Notes: a model not told the origin generated them from the letters alone. A stretch of 64,000 nt of DNA from Branchiostoma floridae (GCF_000003815.2 NC_049992.1:3333703-3397702), one strand, 5' to 3'; counted from the first letter of the stretch, positions 24,061-38,200 are shown. Translations and numbers: made by a program.

Positions 24061-24896
24061 ACATAAACAACTTTAAAATGATTAATTTTGGCACTTTTCT
24101 GAGGGGAAATTTGTTTTCTTTGGGCCTCCTGACGCGACCTTCCGTGACCCCGCACAGAGCCACACCTGTGCGCGTCAGCCGGAGAGTTAATTGAATCAAA
24201 GACCTAGCCAATCAGCGAAGAGGAGGCCAAAGGCTAATTAATATTCATAAGCGGGGCCTCATGATCCTGTATATAGCAGTGTTCCCGCCAGGGGGAGCGA
24301 AGCCCGCCTAAGGCTCTCGCATTTTAGACTATTCAGAAGGCTTTATATTGTATCAGTTCTTAGGGGCATATCTATGATAATCGCAGCAGTCACTTAACTT
24401 CTCTTCAGGAGTTTAGCGTAACACTATTTCAGGTCAAACCGTCAAAGGCAACTAAAAACAAACTTTAACGTTACTGAGTTCAACAGTACTTATAACTTGT
24501 TATCCGAAGTTGAAACGCTAGCGATGGTATTTTCGGGTCAAAGCTTCAAAGACAACTAAAACCTCATAAACAACAAACTTAAGGTAGCCAGGAGGTATGT
24601 CTGAGCAAGATTTCTTTCCGAAAAATAACCATCAATGTTAGTAGATAGGTTCTTCTATTTTAATAAAAATAAGATACTTGGCCATCAAATGTTGTTTTTG
24701 TTGGCCAAATTTCAAGGTCAAAGTAGCTGTCTCAAATTACACAAAAATTTCAAACTCTTCACAGCTTTTCAAACTTGACATCATTGGGTAGGTCTTAGTG
24801 AAAGAAATAGAATGGTTTTTATTGCGAAAAAATCGGACATACCGTTACAGAGTTATGGCCATCAACGGCCTGAAAATTACGCCATAATTTCTCCGG

Positions 24897-25240
24897 GTCA
24901 GCTAATTAAATATGCAAGATTACAATATCTCCACAGTCATACAAGATACAAGGAAAAAACTTGGTATACTGGGGTTTTGTAACATGCTGAATTGAACTAT
25001 GGCCATGAAATTTACATATCTAATTCATAAATGATAAATAATCCTGAATAATTGAGTTCCAGGGGTAATAAAATCTGAGTCAGCTAATTAAATATGCAAA
25101 AACACCATATTTTCCCTCTCCTTGAAGATACAAGAACAAAACTTGGTATACCGAGGTTTTAGCACATGCCGAATACAAATCTGACCTCAAAATATCATTT
25201 TGATTTTTTTATGACCTATAAAAATGGATTGCGTCACTAC
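24897..25240. repeat. Two-copy direct repeat, about 182 bp
   Basis: GTCAGCTAATTAAATATGCA followed by AAAACTTGGTATAC and a run ending in ACATGC appears at about 24897 and again at about 25079. It is AT-rich and non-coding. Confidence 0.6.
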
Positions 25241-27869
25241 TACCACCACAATGTGATTATCGGAGCGACACGCCCCAAAAACTGGTCATCAAAATTAGTC
25301 AAAATGTATCTTATTTTGAAATATACCCTGTAAGGTAGAATGTCTCGCGCAGCCGCCTCAAAAGGGTGCTATTTAGTGCTCCCAATTGCTGGTAGCAAAA
25401 GGGGTAATAAAAATTCGAGAAAAAAAATTCATAAAAAATCAGCATTACAAGATATGACAAAATCCACGCACAGATCTTTTTAAATGACCATTATATACAT
25501 TACTGTAAAGTATCAACAACAATCGTCAAATTACAAGCGGGGCAAAACACTTTTCTGGCATTTTTTCCCCAAATGGGCGTGGCCATATAGCTCTCTATGA
25601 CATCATCATGACGTCATGATAATTTGCATAAATCACCTTTATGCAATAAGGTACTTCCTAAAAAAAACTAAAGACCCATGCATTATCCAAACATGATATT
25701 TTCATGACACCAAAAACACCCCCAAACGCCTCAGTTACCACTCTTTATGGCCTTAACTTAGCTCAACAGTATATAAAAATATTGTACGGGTTGCCATCCT
25801 TAGTTGAAGCGCTTATTTATAGCGCTAGTATCTTCGCTGCGCCGTTAGCCGCCGTGCGACTTTTGTTGACGGTCTGATATCCCTACGTCGCCGCCTCGCT
25901 GATATTCCCACGGACATGTTTCAAGAAAAATACCCAGCAAAAACACTGTTCTGCGTCAAATTCTATTCTATAAAACATGTGGGACTCAGTGTTACAGTCT
26001 AAATATTTTGTATAAGCAACGCTGTAGGAAAGAAGGTCCAAGCAATGTAAAACATCACGTAGCAAGAAGTTCGCTGTCAACTGGCACACAGCACATGACT
26101 GTTTGAAACTCTAAGTCTAATCAACAGCCGTGTTTGATTGATAGCCGGCCGTCCTTTGATGAAGTCGGCGAAAGGTGCGTTAGTTAGAAAATCTGCGTTT
26201 AGTTTTGATACGTAATTATAAGTTAGACAGTGGCGAGAATGATTATTTTCTCATCAATATTTCTCTGCAGAATTATTTGAACTTAATTGTACATCTAAAC
26301 AATTGGCTTACCTGTGCAATGTTTATATGATTAATGATCAGTGTACTGAAATCATGTGTAACGTATGGCTCCTAGTCAATAGATCAGCATTTTCTCTATA
26401 GTGACCACCTGTCTATAGTGGCCCCATTTCCTAGTGCTGTTGTTGTTTGACATAAACTTTGAACATTTAAATTGTAAGTAACTTTATACTGCCAGAGTTT
26501 CAGCCCAATAAAACACTCTCAGCGCCAGGGTATGAACAGACTGACCAGACAGACGAAAATAAAATCCTCGAACAAGGTTCAAATGTATCTTCCGGGTCTG
26601 GCAGGAAGTTGTTAAACTAAAATAAGAATAGGCTCGATGGCTGATTGCATACAAAGTAAAACAATTTAACAGTTTTACAGCTTGAAGAAAACAAACGCTC
26701 CTACAGTACCTGCACCTGCTTGATAATTATCAAATCGTTTGCCCTACTTGAATAAAAAAAGTTCACTGCAATAATAAATGTACCCACATCACAAGGAGCT
26801 TATACTTTTTTAAACTTACAAGTTATCGTACTGAAAATTGTTAATGACATTACATGAAGTCATTCAACAATTTTCAGTCATGATGAAAATTTTCTGAATG
26901 GAATGTGATTATTGTCATTTTCTGAAAAATAGAAGCAAGCTCTGTTTTTACCTGGAATCAATTCACAATACCAGTCCCCTTTGGGGAATAATGTACTGTT
27001 AATATGATGTTCCATTTTTGCGCAGGGGTGATTTGGAACAGTCCAATGTTGCGTGGGAAGGGGTATGGCTGAAATATGCTGTATTTGCTCTTAAGCAAAT
27101 GTCGGCCTTTCTAGTTATTACTTTCATTGATCTACTTATTATCATTAACTAATTTGCCACCATTTACTTATTCTAAATTATTATTTATGTTACCTAAAGT
27201 AGGGCTAGCAGCCTGCAGTTCGTGTAAACAGTAGCTTTACATCAGACACTGGCGAGATGATGGGGTATCACCTGCGTTGTCCATTCAGCACTGTATTTTG
27301 ATTTTGATCCATAAAACACAGTTAAAACATCAGTGAGTAGGTACTAGGTTCACATTGTACTGAAGGACAGGTGTCGCTGCTCACAGTTCAAATGCGGTTA
27401 CAAAACGTAAATTTCATGACGCCTCAAGGGGATGAGATAAAAGTTTGTTGTAGAGTATTTTAGTATTAACTTGGTAATGATAGAAACACAACGTTAACGT
27501 AGTGGTCAAATATACATCTTAGTGTACTGCTAACTGTAGACAGACATTGTATGATAGAGAATAGTGGGACCAAAATTATGCCACTTTTGAACTAGTGTCT
27601 AACTTCAAGATGGTAAGAAATGATGTAATATACAAAATATCGAAATACATATAATCAATCACCTTTATGTATTAACAATTTGGCGTTTATTTGTCTCATT
27701 ATGCACGAGCAGAAACGTCTGTTCTTGTCAAGCTATGGATAGCATTTCATAGAAATGTCATAGATAAAATTTCTACAAAACTTTTTAAAAAGTGGGAAGA
27801 AATGAAAAGTGATACAAATACATGTATAAGCCTTATCTTTTGCCACAGATTATGATTCAGACACTGAAC

Positions 27870-30800
27870 TCAGCTCAATAGCGCATGTAGGAATATTTTT
27901 ACTCGCTCTATAAATGGGTGATTTTGGTCTTCAGGGTAAACCTGCCTTGCCATGGACAAGGCTTCTTGGAAGGCATTAGTAGCTCTGGTATGATCACTTA
28001 TCATGACCAAGTATGACCCCAAGTTCAAGAGTGCCAGGGCAATATCAGGATGGGGTGTATCGGGACCATAGATATTCCTAAACATCTGCAGTGCCTGTTC
28101 ACCGTAGCTGATAGCATTTTTGTAATCACCAAGGCTGGACCAAACTACCCCCAGGTTCCCGAGCAGTTTAGCAATGTCAGTATGTGGTGTACTATGACCA
28201 TATACATGTATACTCCTGAACATATATAGTGCTTGTTCATAGTAGGTGATGGCTTTCCTTGGCTCATTCAGCGCGCTCCAGGCTCCTCCAATGCTACTTA
28301 GAGAGCTAGCGATGTCAGGATGTGCTGTAGTCTGACCATGGATACTTCTGCGCATCTCCAATGCCTCTTGGAAATAGCTGATTGCTTTCCTGTAATCAGC
28401 AAGGTTTGTCCAGATTGCTCCCACGTTGTTGAGTGACGTGGCAATGTCAAGATGTGCTTCGGTCTGATAAATGTTCCTTTGCATTGTCAGTGCCTGCTCA
28501 TAGTAACTGAGTGCTTTCCTGTGATCACCCAGACCGCTCCAGGCGGTCCCGAGATTGCTGAGTGCACTAGCAATGTCAGGATGTTCTGTACCTTCGCCAT
28601 AGATGCTCCTGTCCATCTTAAGTGACTGCTCAAGATAGCTGATAGCTTTTTTGTAATCACTTAGATAGAGACAGGTGAACCCCAAGTTGTGTAGTGAAGT
28701 AGCAATGTCAGGACATGCTGTTGTTTGATCGTGACCATAGATACTCCTGTACATTTGGAGTGCCTGTTCATTGTAGCTTATTACTTTTCTGGCATCGCCG
28801 AGAAAATACCAGGTAGCCCCTAGGTTCGAGAATGACAAAGCAATGTCAGGATGTGCTGCATTATGACCATAGATCCTCTTGCGCATCTGTAGTGCATGAT
28901 CATGATACTTGACAGCTTTTTTGTAATTACCTTTATCTTTCCAGAGAGACCCAATGCATTCCAGTGCATTAGCAATCTGGGGATGTGCTGCAGTCTGGCC
29001 ATAGTTACTCCAGTACATTTTTAGTGCCTGTTCAATGTAGCTGATTGCTTTCACATATTCACCCAGATTTCTCCAGGCATCTCCCAAGTTGAGGAGTAGA
29101 GTGGCATGTTCAGACTTTCCTGTTCTGACGCCATACGTGTCGAAGATTCGTTTGTCCATCTGCAGTGCCTGTTCAAAATACTCAATTGCTGTTTTGTAAT
29201 CACCAATGTCACCACATGCTAACCCCAGGCTGTTGAGTGTGGTGGCAATGTCTGGATGTGCCGTATTCTGACCATAGGTACTTTTCATTATCTTTAGTGC
29301 TTGTTCAAGGCAACTGATAGCTTTTTTAAAATCACCAGCTTGGGAATATGAGCTCCACAAGTTGTTGAGGACGTAGGAAATCTCTCGACAGTTAGAAGAC
29401 TGCCTCTTGTACATCTGCAGTGTTTCTTCGTAGTAGACGATGGCATTCTGACAGTCACCTACTTTGTTGTAAGCATCTCCAAGATTAATGACCAGATGTA
29501 TTCTCTCAGTGTCATTTTGTTCAGCTTTCTCCATGGCCTCCTCATAGCAGTGGATGGCCAGCCTATATTGGCATAGCTCAAAGTACATCATTCCTTGTAC
29601 CGTGGGAGAGTTATCATAGAAATTAGCGGAAGAAGTTAGAAATTGCTTCTTTTCTGGCAATTGTGACAAATCTCTTTTAAGAGGAATTGCTGTATAGTAG
29701 TATCTAAAAAGTTGTTTTTGATTTTGTTGGTGAAAAACTTTGAGCCCACTTCCATTTTCGTCATTGGTCCGTAGGGACGATGTTTCCATTGAGGCCAGAG
29801 CTGAGAGGTTTTCCCTCTGTCCACCATTTGCAATGTAGGTTCTAAGCCTGAGTTCTGCTGAGATGCTGGTAAGCACTGTCAGGTGGTGTGCATTGTCGGG
29901 ACTTATCACTTGTTGGTTTTCCATTTCTTCTATTGTCTTCCAAACTGTTGTAGGTATAATACACGACGACAACGCCAGACAGTCCACTGCTACAGCTGGG
30001 AAGCGATAGAGGTCTTTCTTTACATCAATCATGCTTGCTGTAATTGATTGTTTACCTCCATGTCTGTAGATTTCCATATTTCCCTTGATTATCTTCTGTG
30101 CCAGTTCTTGCGCCACTTTACCGCCATTGCCTTTCAGTATTTGTTTTGTGATGGCATGTCTGTAGATTTCAATATTTTCCTTAAGCATCTCCTGTGCCAG
30201 TTCTTGTGCCATTTTACCCCCACTAGCTTTCAGTACTTGTTCTGTGATGGTCATGTATATGTCCATCAAACCCTGGTCCCCTGCTATCAGGCATGGATTT
30301 CTCAAGATTGAGGCAAGGTGATATCCTTCCTTCAGGTATGATGTGGCATCAACTTGGAGTTTTGAGACCATGTTACTTGGGGTGCATATGAGTTCACCTA
30401 TTCCCTGCCTGCCCAATGGAGTCTTGCTTGCCTTTCGCATGGAGCCGTCAAATGCAAACCCACGAGGTGTAACAGAGTCATAGTACCAGTCGTCTTGTGA
30501 ATTTTCTGAGTAGAAGTCATTGAGAGATTTTATTCCCAGTACTGGGAGAATAGTTTCACCAAAGTTGACTACCTTGAGATGTAGATAGTGGGTAAGATTA
30601 CGGAAATACGCAAGGTATCGTTCACTTTCTTTTTCTACCAAGATGGCAAACTCCAGGTCTGAGTATGGAGTTACCAGTCCAGTGGCCTGTGAACCCAAAC
30701 CTATCAGGGCATACTTACAGGGAGGGGGACCCATTAACCCAATGCACTCTTCTACAAGCAGGGCGATAAACTCCTTCCTTTTTTGTGCAATGTCCTCAAA

Positions 30801-33077
30801 CAACTGCCTGACAGTCTGAGCTCGATTTTCTTCTATCTCTTTGACACGTGGGTCATCCTCATCATGTACATAAGGATCCTGCTGCTGGTCAATGGTTTCC
30901 ATCTTCAACTTGATCTGGTCCCGCATCTCCTTCAGCTGTTTCTTGTGTTTTTCTGTGTTGTCTGGTTCCACATTATTGTGAATGCCTAAGATACACTTGA
31001 GAAATGACCTCTCTACACGTTTACAGTCTACTACTATGTTACCATTGAGGACTTGATCCTTTGACCTGGCTATTGCTGCATTGTAGAGTGCTGCTGCTTT
31101 GACAAAGTCTCCCCCGCCTCCTGTCTGCTGACCTCGCTTACTGCAGACATCCCCCAACTTGCACAGGGGTTCCACCTCTCTCTGGTACTGCTGGGCTGTG
31201 GGATCTGGGGAGAAAGAACTTGATGTTGGGCATACACGTATCAAATTACTGTTTGATTTATATCCATTTGACTTCTCTATACTTGTAGTGGCAATCATAA
31301 GCTGGAATATTAATTGTTTCATTATGTTTACACAAATTGCAATCATCCCATAGGAAAAGTCTCACATGCACCTTACCTCTCACATGCACCATCTTGAGTG
31401 CAGCTGCAAAGTGCTGCTCTGCTGAGTTCAGGTCTGCCCTGGCAAGGGAGGAGTCACCTTTCTTGAGGTGATCTTGGTACTGACTAAATGAAAAAGACAA
31501 GCTCTGATTATGGTGGAGATATCCATGAGCAAGTATAGCAAACATGTTTTGAAACTGACGCTTCAAAGATACGGCCACGTTTTAGACTTTTGTTTTATTT
31601 TAACGGTCGACTCACCTTGGTATGTCTGGATGGAGATGGCAGTCTTCCATAGCTCTTATGATCTTCTTCCCCAACTGTCGACCCGCACATGGCTTCCTTG
31701 CTGACAGTCTTGATTTATTTGGCGAAGGCTGCTGTAGGGTTAAAACAAACAAGTTCTACAATGCTCTGCAAATTTTTGTATTTATTTTGTCCTTAGCCTA
31801 ACCCCGTAAACCTGTACATACAAACATCATGACGATTCGTCAACTCCTCCTATGGTTATTCTCTTTCAAAGTCTTAACATTGGCCCTTGCAGTTCAAAAC
31901 GGCCATAGAAGGGCCTAAACCTACACATATTACTGTGCAGCCCAACAGCTTTTACAACTTAAACAATAATGACCAGTTTGACCACTGATATGACCAGAAC
32001 ACAGGAAATTAAAAGACACATGCATCTAAAACATAACCATCTTGGAGAAGGTAACAAATCTGAGTGGCCATGGACGATATCCTTCGACAAAAAAGTCTTG
32101 CCTTTGGGGCTTTGTTAGTTGAATGAATTGATAGCATCTTTTGAGATATCTAAACACTTGTATTCTGTCTCCGCATTAGGTATGCTTAATAGAGTTGGAT
32201 TCCTAAATTGCTTAGAAGTAGCCTCCTTTTCACTGAGACCGGACAGTTTGTGCGATCAGGTATTGAGGGTTTGGAACCACATGCATCGGCCACTTTTGCT
32301 GGCAAAAAATATAGTCTTACAGCGCACAAAAGACCCATAACAAAACTAACATTACTTGATACTGTTGTTGAAACTACTTACCTTTCTCATTGTTTTCCTT
32401 AACTTCTCCGCGAACACGACACGATGGTACAGAGTCTGCTTCATTCCAGGCTCCTTACATGTATATCTTCTCAGGGCCTTGCTGTACATGGAAACCGCCT
32501 TGAGGAACTGGGATACATCAGACGTTTTCTTACCTTTCTCCAAGTACAAGTCCCCTAACGATTTTAGAGTCTCGAGTTCCAAGAGCACGTCAGCGGTTGT
32601 GAGTGCGGTCACTAATGTTTCTGAGTACGCGTCCTCGACAGAGTGCCAGGGCTTTAGACCGACTCTTCTGTCCAAGTTGTCACAAATTCTCGCCACTCTT
32701 AAGACATTGCCGTCAGTAGTACTAATACCCCAGCAGTAGGATGGCTGTTCCTGTGGAGTGTACCCCTGCAGCAGTTGTTTTGAGAGTTTCTCCATGTAGC
32801 CAATACGACGTTCCAGTGTTTGTCCCATGTCTGGATCTGTGCAGCGCAGTAGGGCAGTAGCATACAGGCCGGCAGCCTTGTCAAACTCTGCTGAATCTTT
32901 GCTTAGCTTGCCTTTCTGGAGACACAGGTCTCCTAGACTTTTCATCACTTCTGCTTCGATAAAGTCATCTTTCTTAACAATGGCATCCTTCAGAGCCCGT
33001 CCATAGTTCATTGCTTGGCCATGTCGACTCTTGAGATTGGACTCCAAGTCCTGTAACTTGTTTGCCAGGCTAGTCAT
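27870..33077 (-). CDS. NTPR4: nucleotidyltransferase-TPR protein, 4 coding exons
   Basis: Predicted 1,417 residues from exons 32382-33077, 31616-31731, 31377-31483 and 27870-31204 (phases 0, 2, 1). It starts [12 protein letters not shown]. The linker exon reads QPSPNKSRLSARKPCAGR, nearly that of NTPR3. The nucleotidyltransferase core is intact ([20 protein letters not shown]) and the helical block carries the same 96-bp duplication as NTPR3. Most of the TPR region instead matches NTPR2 (for example [17 protein letters not shown]), and one repeat is missing where an NTPR3-like HPDIASSLS runs straight into an NTPR2-like [15 protein letters not shown]. About 12 TPRs remain. The gene therefore looks like a recombinant of its neighbours. 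Confidence 0.85.
30061..30252 (-). repeat. In-frame 96-bp tandem duplication in NTPR4
   Basis: Two head-to-tail 96-bp copies, each beginning on the plus strand TGTCTGTAGATTTC, encode 32-residue helical units. It is homologous to 18969-19160 in NTPR3. Confidence 0.8.
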
Positions 33078-33359
33078 CTTGGCCCTAAAACATTTCCTTC
33101 GTCTTGTCCGATTGTCTGCAACCTTTATGAGTTGTCTTTGTTCCTTTAAGTCCTGAGTTGCTGCCTTGAATACTTCGATTTGGTCAGTCTTGTTGACATG
33201 TCAACATGTTCAAAGACTGTGTTACAAACAGGAGGCAGGTATCTGCTAGCTTTTCTGGCAGGATGGATACACTTGTCTCGATCTTAAATGGACGTCTGGA
33301 ATGCCACAACTTACAGCCCTTCAAGACATTTGCCTGTTCGTCTGTAAGTCAGAGCTCTC

Positions 33360-33400
33360 CTTGGTTTTCCCCTGCGTCACTGCTGGGACTTTCCACTCTG
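33360..33400 (-). promoter_or_regulatory. Proximal kappaB element upstream of NTPR4
   Basis: GGGACTTTCC lies at 33385-33394 in a context (TTTTCCCCTGCGTCACTGCT) shared with NTPR5. At the place of the leader splice donor (about 33285) the sequence reads CCAT/TTAAGATC on the minus strand, without a GT, so this copy would not splice like NTPR1 and 2. It may be an old or alternative promoter. Confidence 0.45.
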
Positions 33401-34039
33401 TCAACAAAAACGCGATCAGATAACAAAAGGCCGTCCGATACCTGATATGTCTGTACCTTGGTTCATTGTGACGATCGTGTGTACTACACGGGGGATATGC
33501 ACACATTAGCGTTTGTAAACTTACAATTCTATTATACATAGGTTTTTAGAATTTTGAAGGGCTACTAAAATAAATGTAATCTGTATATCTTACCTCTAAA
33601 ATGGGAATTCAAGGCAATGCGTTACCGCTATACTACGGATTTGTTTCAGCGGAGAACTTGGAGAAGTACCGCGAAAAAATTCTCAGTTTACGACGAAAAT
33701 AAGTCTCCTCGAAAACAAATGAATTTACACTAACCTCACAAATCAAACTTAGGCCCGACGATTTCTTTGTTATCCTGCAACATTAGGACATTTGCTGCTT
33801 AAAACATGAATCATATTTTTACGAAGTAGTAATACTGAAAAACGCCAGGTCTATGTCGAAATGTGCAAGTCGTTTTCTTGTAAATGCATGCAGTGTTCTA
33901 AAGAATGATGATCAGAAGCCACTTATGTCACTCGCAGACACTCCGTGTATAATTTAGTCGGCTATTGATGGCTGTTGTCGGGCCGGCTGGTTTGAATAAC
34001 AGGTAACATTCCAACGAACGTGGTAACCTGTAAATATCC

Positions 34040-34300
34040 TGGTCTAAATCTCACCTGGATGAGTTTACCGGTTGAAGATTTTGTTTCGTCATGTTCTGTT
34101 CTCTGTAGTGAACCCCTTGTTTTCCCATACACTATATGATGGCGAGATCTTTGCGATTGGGACTTCCCGAATTCCAGCTGCCGGGACTTTCCGTGACGTA
34201 ACGCTTATGTGAGCTGCCTGTTGTTGACTGAGCTTTAGGTGAGGGGTTAAAGGTCAAGACTTACCTGCCTGTGTTTACACCTGCGGGGTTTTGTATGAAA
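34040..34300 (-). promoter_or_regulatory. Distal NTPR4 promoter: two kappaB sites, CRE-like site, leader donor
   Basis: GGGACTTCCC lies at 34159-34168 and GGGACTTTCC at 34183-34192, again 24 bp apart, with TGACGTAA at 34194-34201. The third unit of the array is missing. The leader donor CCAG/GTGAGAT ends an exon at 34055. The flanks CTGTTGTTGACTGAGC and AGGTGAGGGGT match NTPR1 and 2, so this is the orthologous promoter module. Confidence 0.6.
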
Positions 34301-35289
34301 TTTGTGAGTAGAGAAGGGTTGGCTACACGTACCTCACATGATCGTTGCTTCTGACAAGCAATAAAAGCAAATAACTATTCTTATACTTAATACCATATAT
34401 TCCGTGGCTGTTCTTACACATGTCAATGAAAGACTGCCAGATCATCGCCACCATTGGGGACATACTGTTTATTTCTTAATGCTTGTATTACGATGTTATA
34501 ATCTATCACATCAAGACCACACTGAGTTATTTTTCATACACATTTGCTAGACATAAATCCAGATCTGTCAAAATCTCAAGCACTCCACTTTTTTAAATTT
34601 CCTATTTTAGTCCGGTTTACAGTAATGTCACTACTGATGATATTTCAAGCAATGCAATTATAAAAGTAATCAATCATCGTAATATGTGTTTCAAGGAATC
34701 AAATATGTTTAATTCACAAATGCAGGATGGATGGTCATGGATGAAGTACTAATTTTCTACCGTATGATGCCATGGCAACCCATTACCAAGTTTGCCTTAA
34801 AACATCGCCACTTGCAAAACACACTATATATTATTAAGCTTTGACGTCATTCAAGTTGCGACGAGAACAATACATTGTGAACACTAGGCAACAGGCTGAT
34901 ATCGTGACCACTAACATATACATATAGACTACATATGTGGCAAACGAATACCCTCATGTACAGCTTAACAGAAAGTGACATGATCACAGAATCAGCATTG
35001 ATGATAATTTAATGAAAGACATTTACATTCTTGTGTGGTGTATGGATCGATGTATGGAAAATTTGATTCCGACAGGAGAAAAAAGCCTTTCTCCTGTACG
35101 ATGTTTCGTTCGGATTTTGAAATTTGACCATATAGAGCAATAGACAACACCACCTTCGTGGCTTTGTTAAGGCGGGGTCATTCTGACGCTCCATGTGTAA
35201 ATAGCTTTACACATGGACCGTCAAAGTCAGACATGTTCACGGCGGAGATGGAAGAAGGATGTTAACATTTCCGACTGATTAGATTGACC
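34301..35289. other. Intergenic between NTPR4 and NTPR5
   Basis: No gene is seen. The segment at about 34540-34625 is a diverged copy of the upstream block found near 7223 and 15088 (CTAGACATAAATCCAG, TCCGGTTTACAGTA). The rest is AT-rich without repeats I recognise. Confidence 0.4.
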
Positions 35290-38200
35290 TTAGACATTTT
35301 TTGTAGATTCATTATGGGATGGGCGAGTAATGGACAGGTCCACTTCCATCAGATGCATTGACCATGGTTCTTTGTTCTGCAAATCGATTTTCCTTGCCAG
35401 GGCGAAGGCTTGGTTATGTTTAATGAATGCTGCGTCGTAATCCTTGAGAAGAAAGCAAACAAGCCCCTGGAAACGGAGTGTGTGGACAATTTCAGTCTGA
35501 CCATGGATCATCGTGTACACCTGTAGGGCTTCTTCAAGGTAGCTTTTTACTTTTCTGAAGTCACCTAGAAAGAACCAGGCATACCCAAGGTAGAAGAGCG
35601 ACTTAGCAATTGCCTCAGAGGCTACATTTGGTCCGTGGATACTCCTGTGCATCTGCAATGCCTCTTCGCAGTACCTGATAGCTTTCCTGTTATCCCCTTT
35701 GAAACCGCTCCAGGCCTCCCCGAGGCTGACGAGTGCGCCAGCAATGTCAGCATGTGTTGTATTCTTTCCATGAATAACTCTTAACATCTGCAGCGCGTTT
35801 TCCAAGTAGTCGATGGCTCTTTCATTGTCACAAAGTTCATTGCAGGCTCTACCAAGATTTTCATATAAGTGGGCAATGTGGGGATGTACAGCATCCTGGC
35901 CATAGATGTCTCTTAACATCTGAATTGCTTTGTCAAAATAGCTAATTGCTTTCTCGTGATCACCTTGGCTGTACCATACTTCACCAAGACTATTAAGTAC
36001 ACCGGCAATATCGGGATGTGCTCTAGTCTGACTATAGACACTCTTGAACATCTGCAGCGCCTGTTCATAGTAGCTGGTTGCTTTTCCATGATCACCCAGC
36101 TTGTGCCAGGCTGCACCCAGGTTATGGAGTAACACGGCGATGTCGGGATGTGCAGTGTTATGACCATAGATACAAGTAAGCATTTGCAGTGCCTGCTCAC
36201 TGTAGCTGATTGCTTTCCTGTGGTCACCCAGGCTACCCAATGCTAATCCCATACTGTTAAGTGAGTTGGCAGTGTCAGGGTGTGCTGTACTCTGTCCATA
36301 GATACTTCTTTTCATCTGCAGGCTCTCGCGGCAATACCTGATTGCTTTTTCATAATCACCCAACTTATGCCAGGCTCCCCCGAGGTTGTTAAGTGAAGTG
36401 GCAATGTCAGGGTTGGGTGTACTCTGGCCATAGATACTTTTGTTCATCTGCAATTCTTGTTCAAAATGTTTTATAGCCTTCCTTACATCCTCTAACCCAA
36501 TCCAGGCAGACCCAAGATATTTGAGCGAAGTAGCAATGTCAGGATCAGCTGTACCGTGGCCAAAGATGCTCTCCCTTGACTGTAGTGCCTGTTCGCTGTA
36601 ATCAATTGCTTTTTTGTATTCCCCACGACAGTGCCAAACAGCTGCCAGATTGTTCAATAGGCTTACCTTCTCGGCTTTGGAATCTCCGGTTTGCTTCAGA
36701 GCCTCTTCTATGTATCTGATGGCCAGGTCATACCTACATAGATCAAAATACATCTTTCCTCGCACCATCGGAGAATCATCATAGAAATCAGGGAATATGT
36801 GCATAATCATAACTTGGTCCTGAACAGGCCATTCGGACAATATACGTTGAAGAGGAATTACCGTGCAATAGTATCTTAAAAGCTGTTTTTCATTTGGTAG
36901 ATGAAAGACTGGCTTCATGGAGTTTCCTGGTACTTTATCAATACTCTGTTGGCACGTTTCCTGTCCATGACACGTTGTTTCTGTCGAAGCCAAGGCTGAC
37001 AGGCTTTCTCTCTGTCCACCATTTGCAATGTAAGTTCTGAGCCTGAGTTCTGCTGAGATGCTGGTAAGCACTGTCAGGTGGTGTGCATTGTCGGAACTGA
37101 TCACTTGTTTGTTTTCCATTTCTTCTATCGTCTTCCAAACGGTGGTAGGTATTATGCCTGAAGACAGAGCCATGCAGTCCACTGCTACAACTGGGAATCG
37201 ATAGATTTCTTTCTTTACATCAATCAGGTTTGCTAGGTTTGTCCTGCCGTCACTGTAGCTTTCGAAATGTCCAAACAATGCTTGCTGTACAAGTAGTCGA
37301 GACACTTCACCCCAGTCAGCTTGCAGTGTATTTACTGTGATGCCCTTGTACGTTTGGATCAAATACTGGTCCCCTGCTATCAGACAGGGATTTCTCAAGA
37401 TATTGGCAAGGTGATACCCTTTCTTTAGGTACAATGCGACGTCATTCTTTATTTTCGAAACCATATTTTCTGGGGTGCATATGAGCTCACTAGGTGATTG
37501 GTTCATAGTTCCCTGTCTGCCCAGTGGAGTCTTGCATGCCTTTGGCATGGAGCCATCAAATGCAAACCCACGTGGTGTAACGGAGTCATAGTACCAGTTG
37601 TGAAGTGGATTTTTGGAGTAGAAGTTATTGAGAGATTTTATTCCCAGTGTTGGGAGAATGGTTTCTCCCAGATTGACCACCTTGAGGTGTAGATAGTGGG
37701 TGAGTTTGCGGAAATACAGAAAACTAGGCTCACTTTCTTCCTCTACCAAGATGGCAAACTCCAGGTCTGAGTATGGAGTTACCAGTCCTGTGGCCTGTGA
37801 ACCCAAACCTATCAGGGCATACTTACAGGGAGAAGGACCCATTAACCCAATACACTCTTCTACAAGCAGGCTGATGAACTCTTTTCTCTCTTGGGCAATT
37901 TTCTCAAACAAGTGCCTGACAGCCTGGGCTCGTTTTGCTTGTATCTCATTGACACATGGGTCATCCTCATCATGTACATAGGGATCCAGCTGCTGGTCAA
38001 TGGTGTCCATCTCCAGCTTGATCTGGTCCCGCATCTCTTTCAGTTGTTTCTTTTGTTTTGCTGTGTCATCTCGATTCAGTCGATGGCATATACCCAAGAT
38101 ATATTTGAGAAAAGACGTTTCTACACCTTTTATGGCTTTCTCTATGTTACCGTTGGTGACTTCAGCCTTTGACCTGGCTCTTGCTGCATTGTAGAGTGCT

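Larger units (their letters stand above)
22721..27869. other. Large intergenic, repeat-rich, no genes
   Basis: No convincing coding sequence. Contents: (TTTC)n at about 23273-23300, a 163-bp tandem repeat at 23330-24060, an element start with CAGTGTTCCCGCCAGG at about 24278 related to the element at 44955, a two-copy direct repeat of about 182 bp at 24897-25240, and a fragment at about 26396-26430 of the TA-flanked element at 60556. TTTATT at 27686-27691 is a possible poly(A) signal for NTPR4. The 3' flank near 27660-27740 resembles that of NTPR2 near 8350-8430. Confidence 0.5.

Noticed and set aside
23535-24211. Overlapping minus-strand frames encoding YRSQKCPFLVKNW-type peptides
   Set aside because: The peptides repeat with the 163-bp DNA period and have no splice or start context; they are satellite artefacts.
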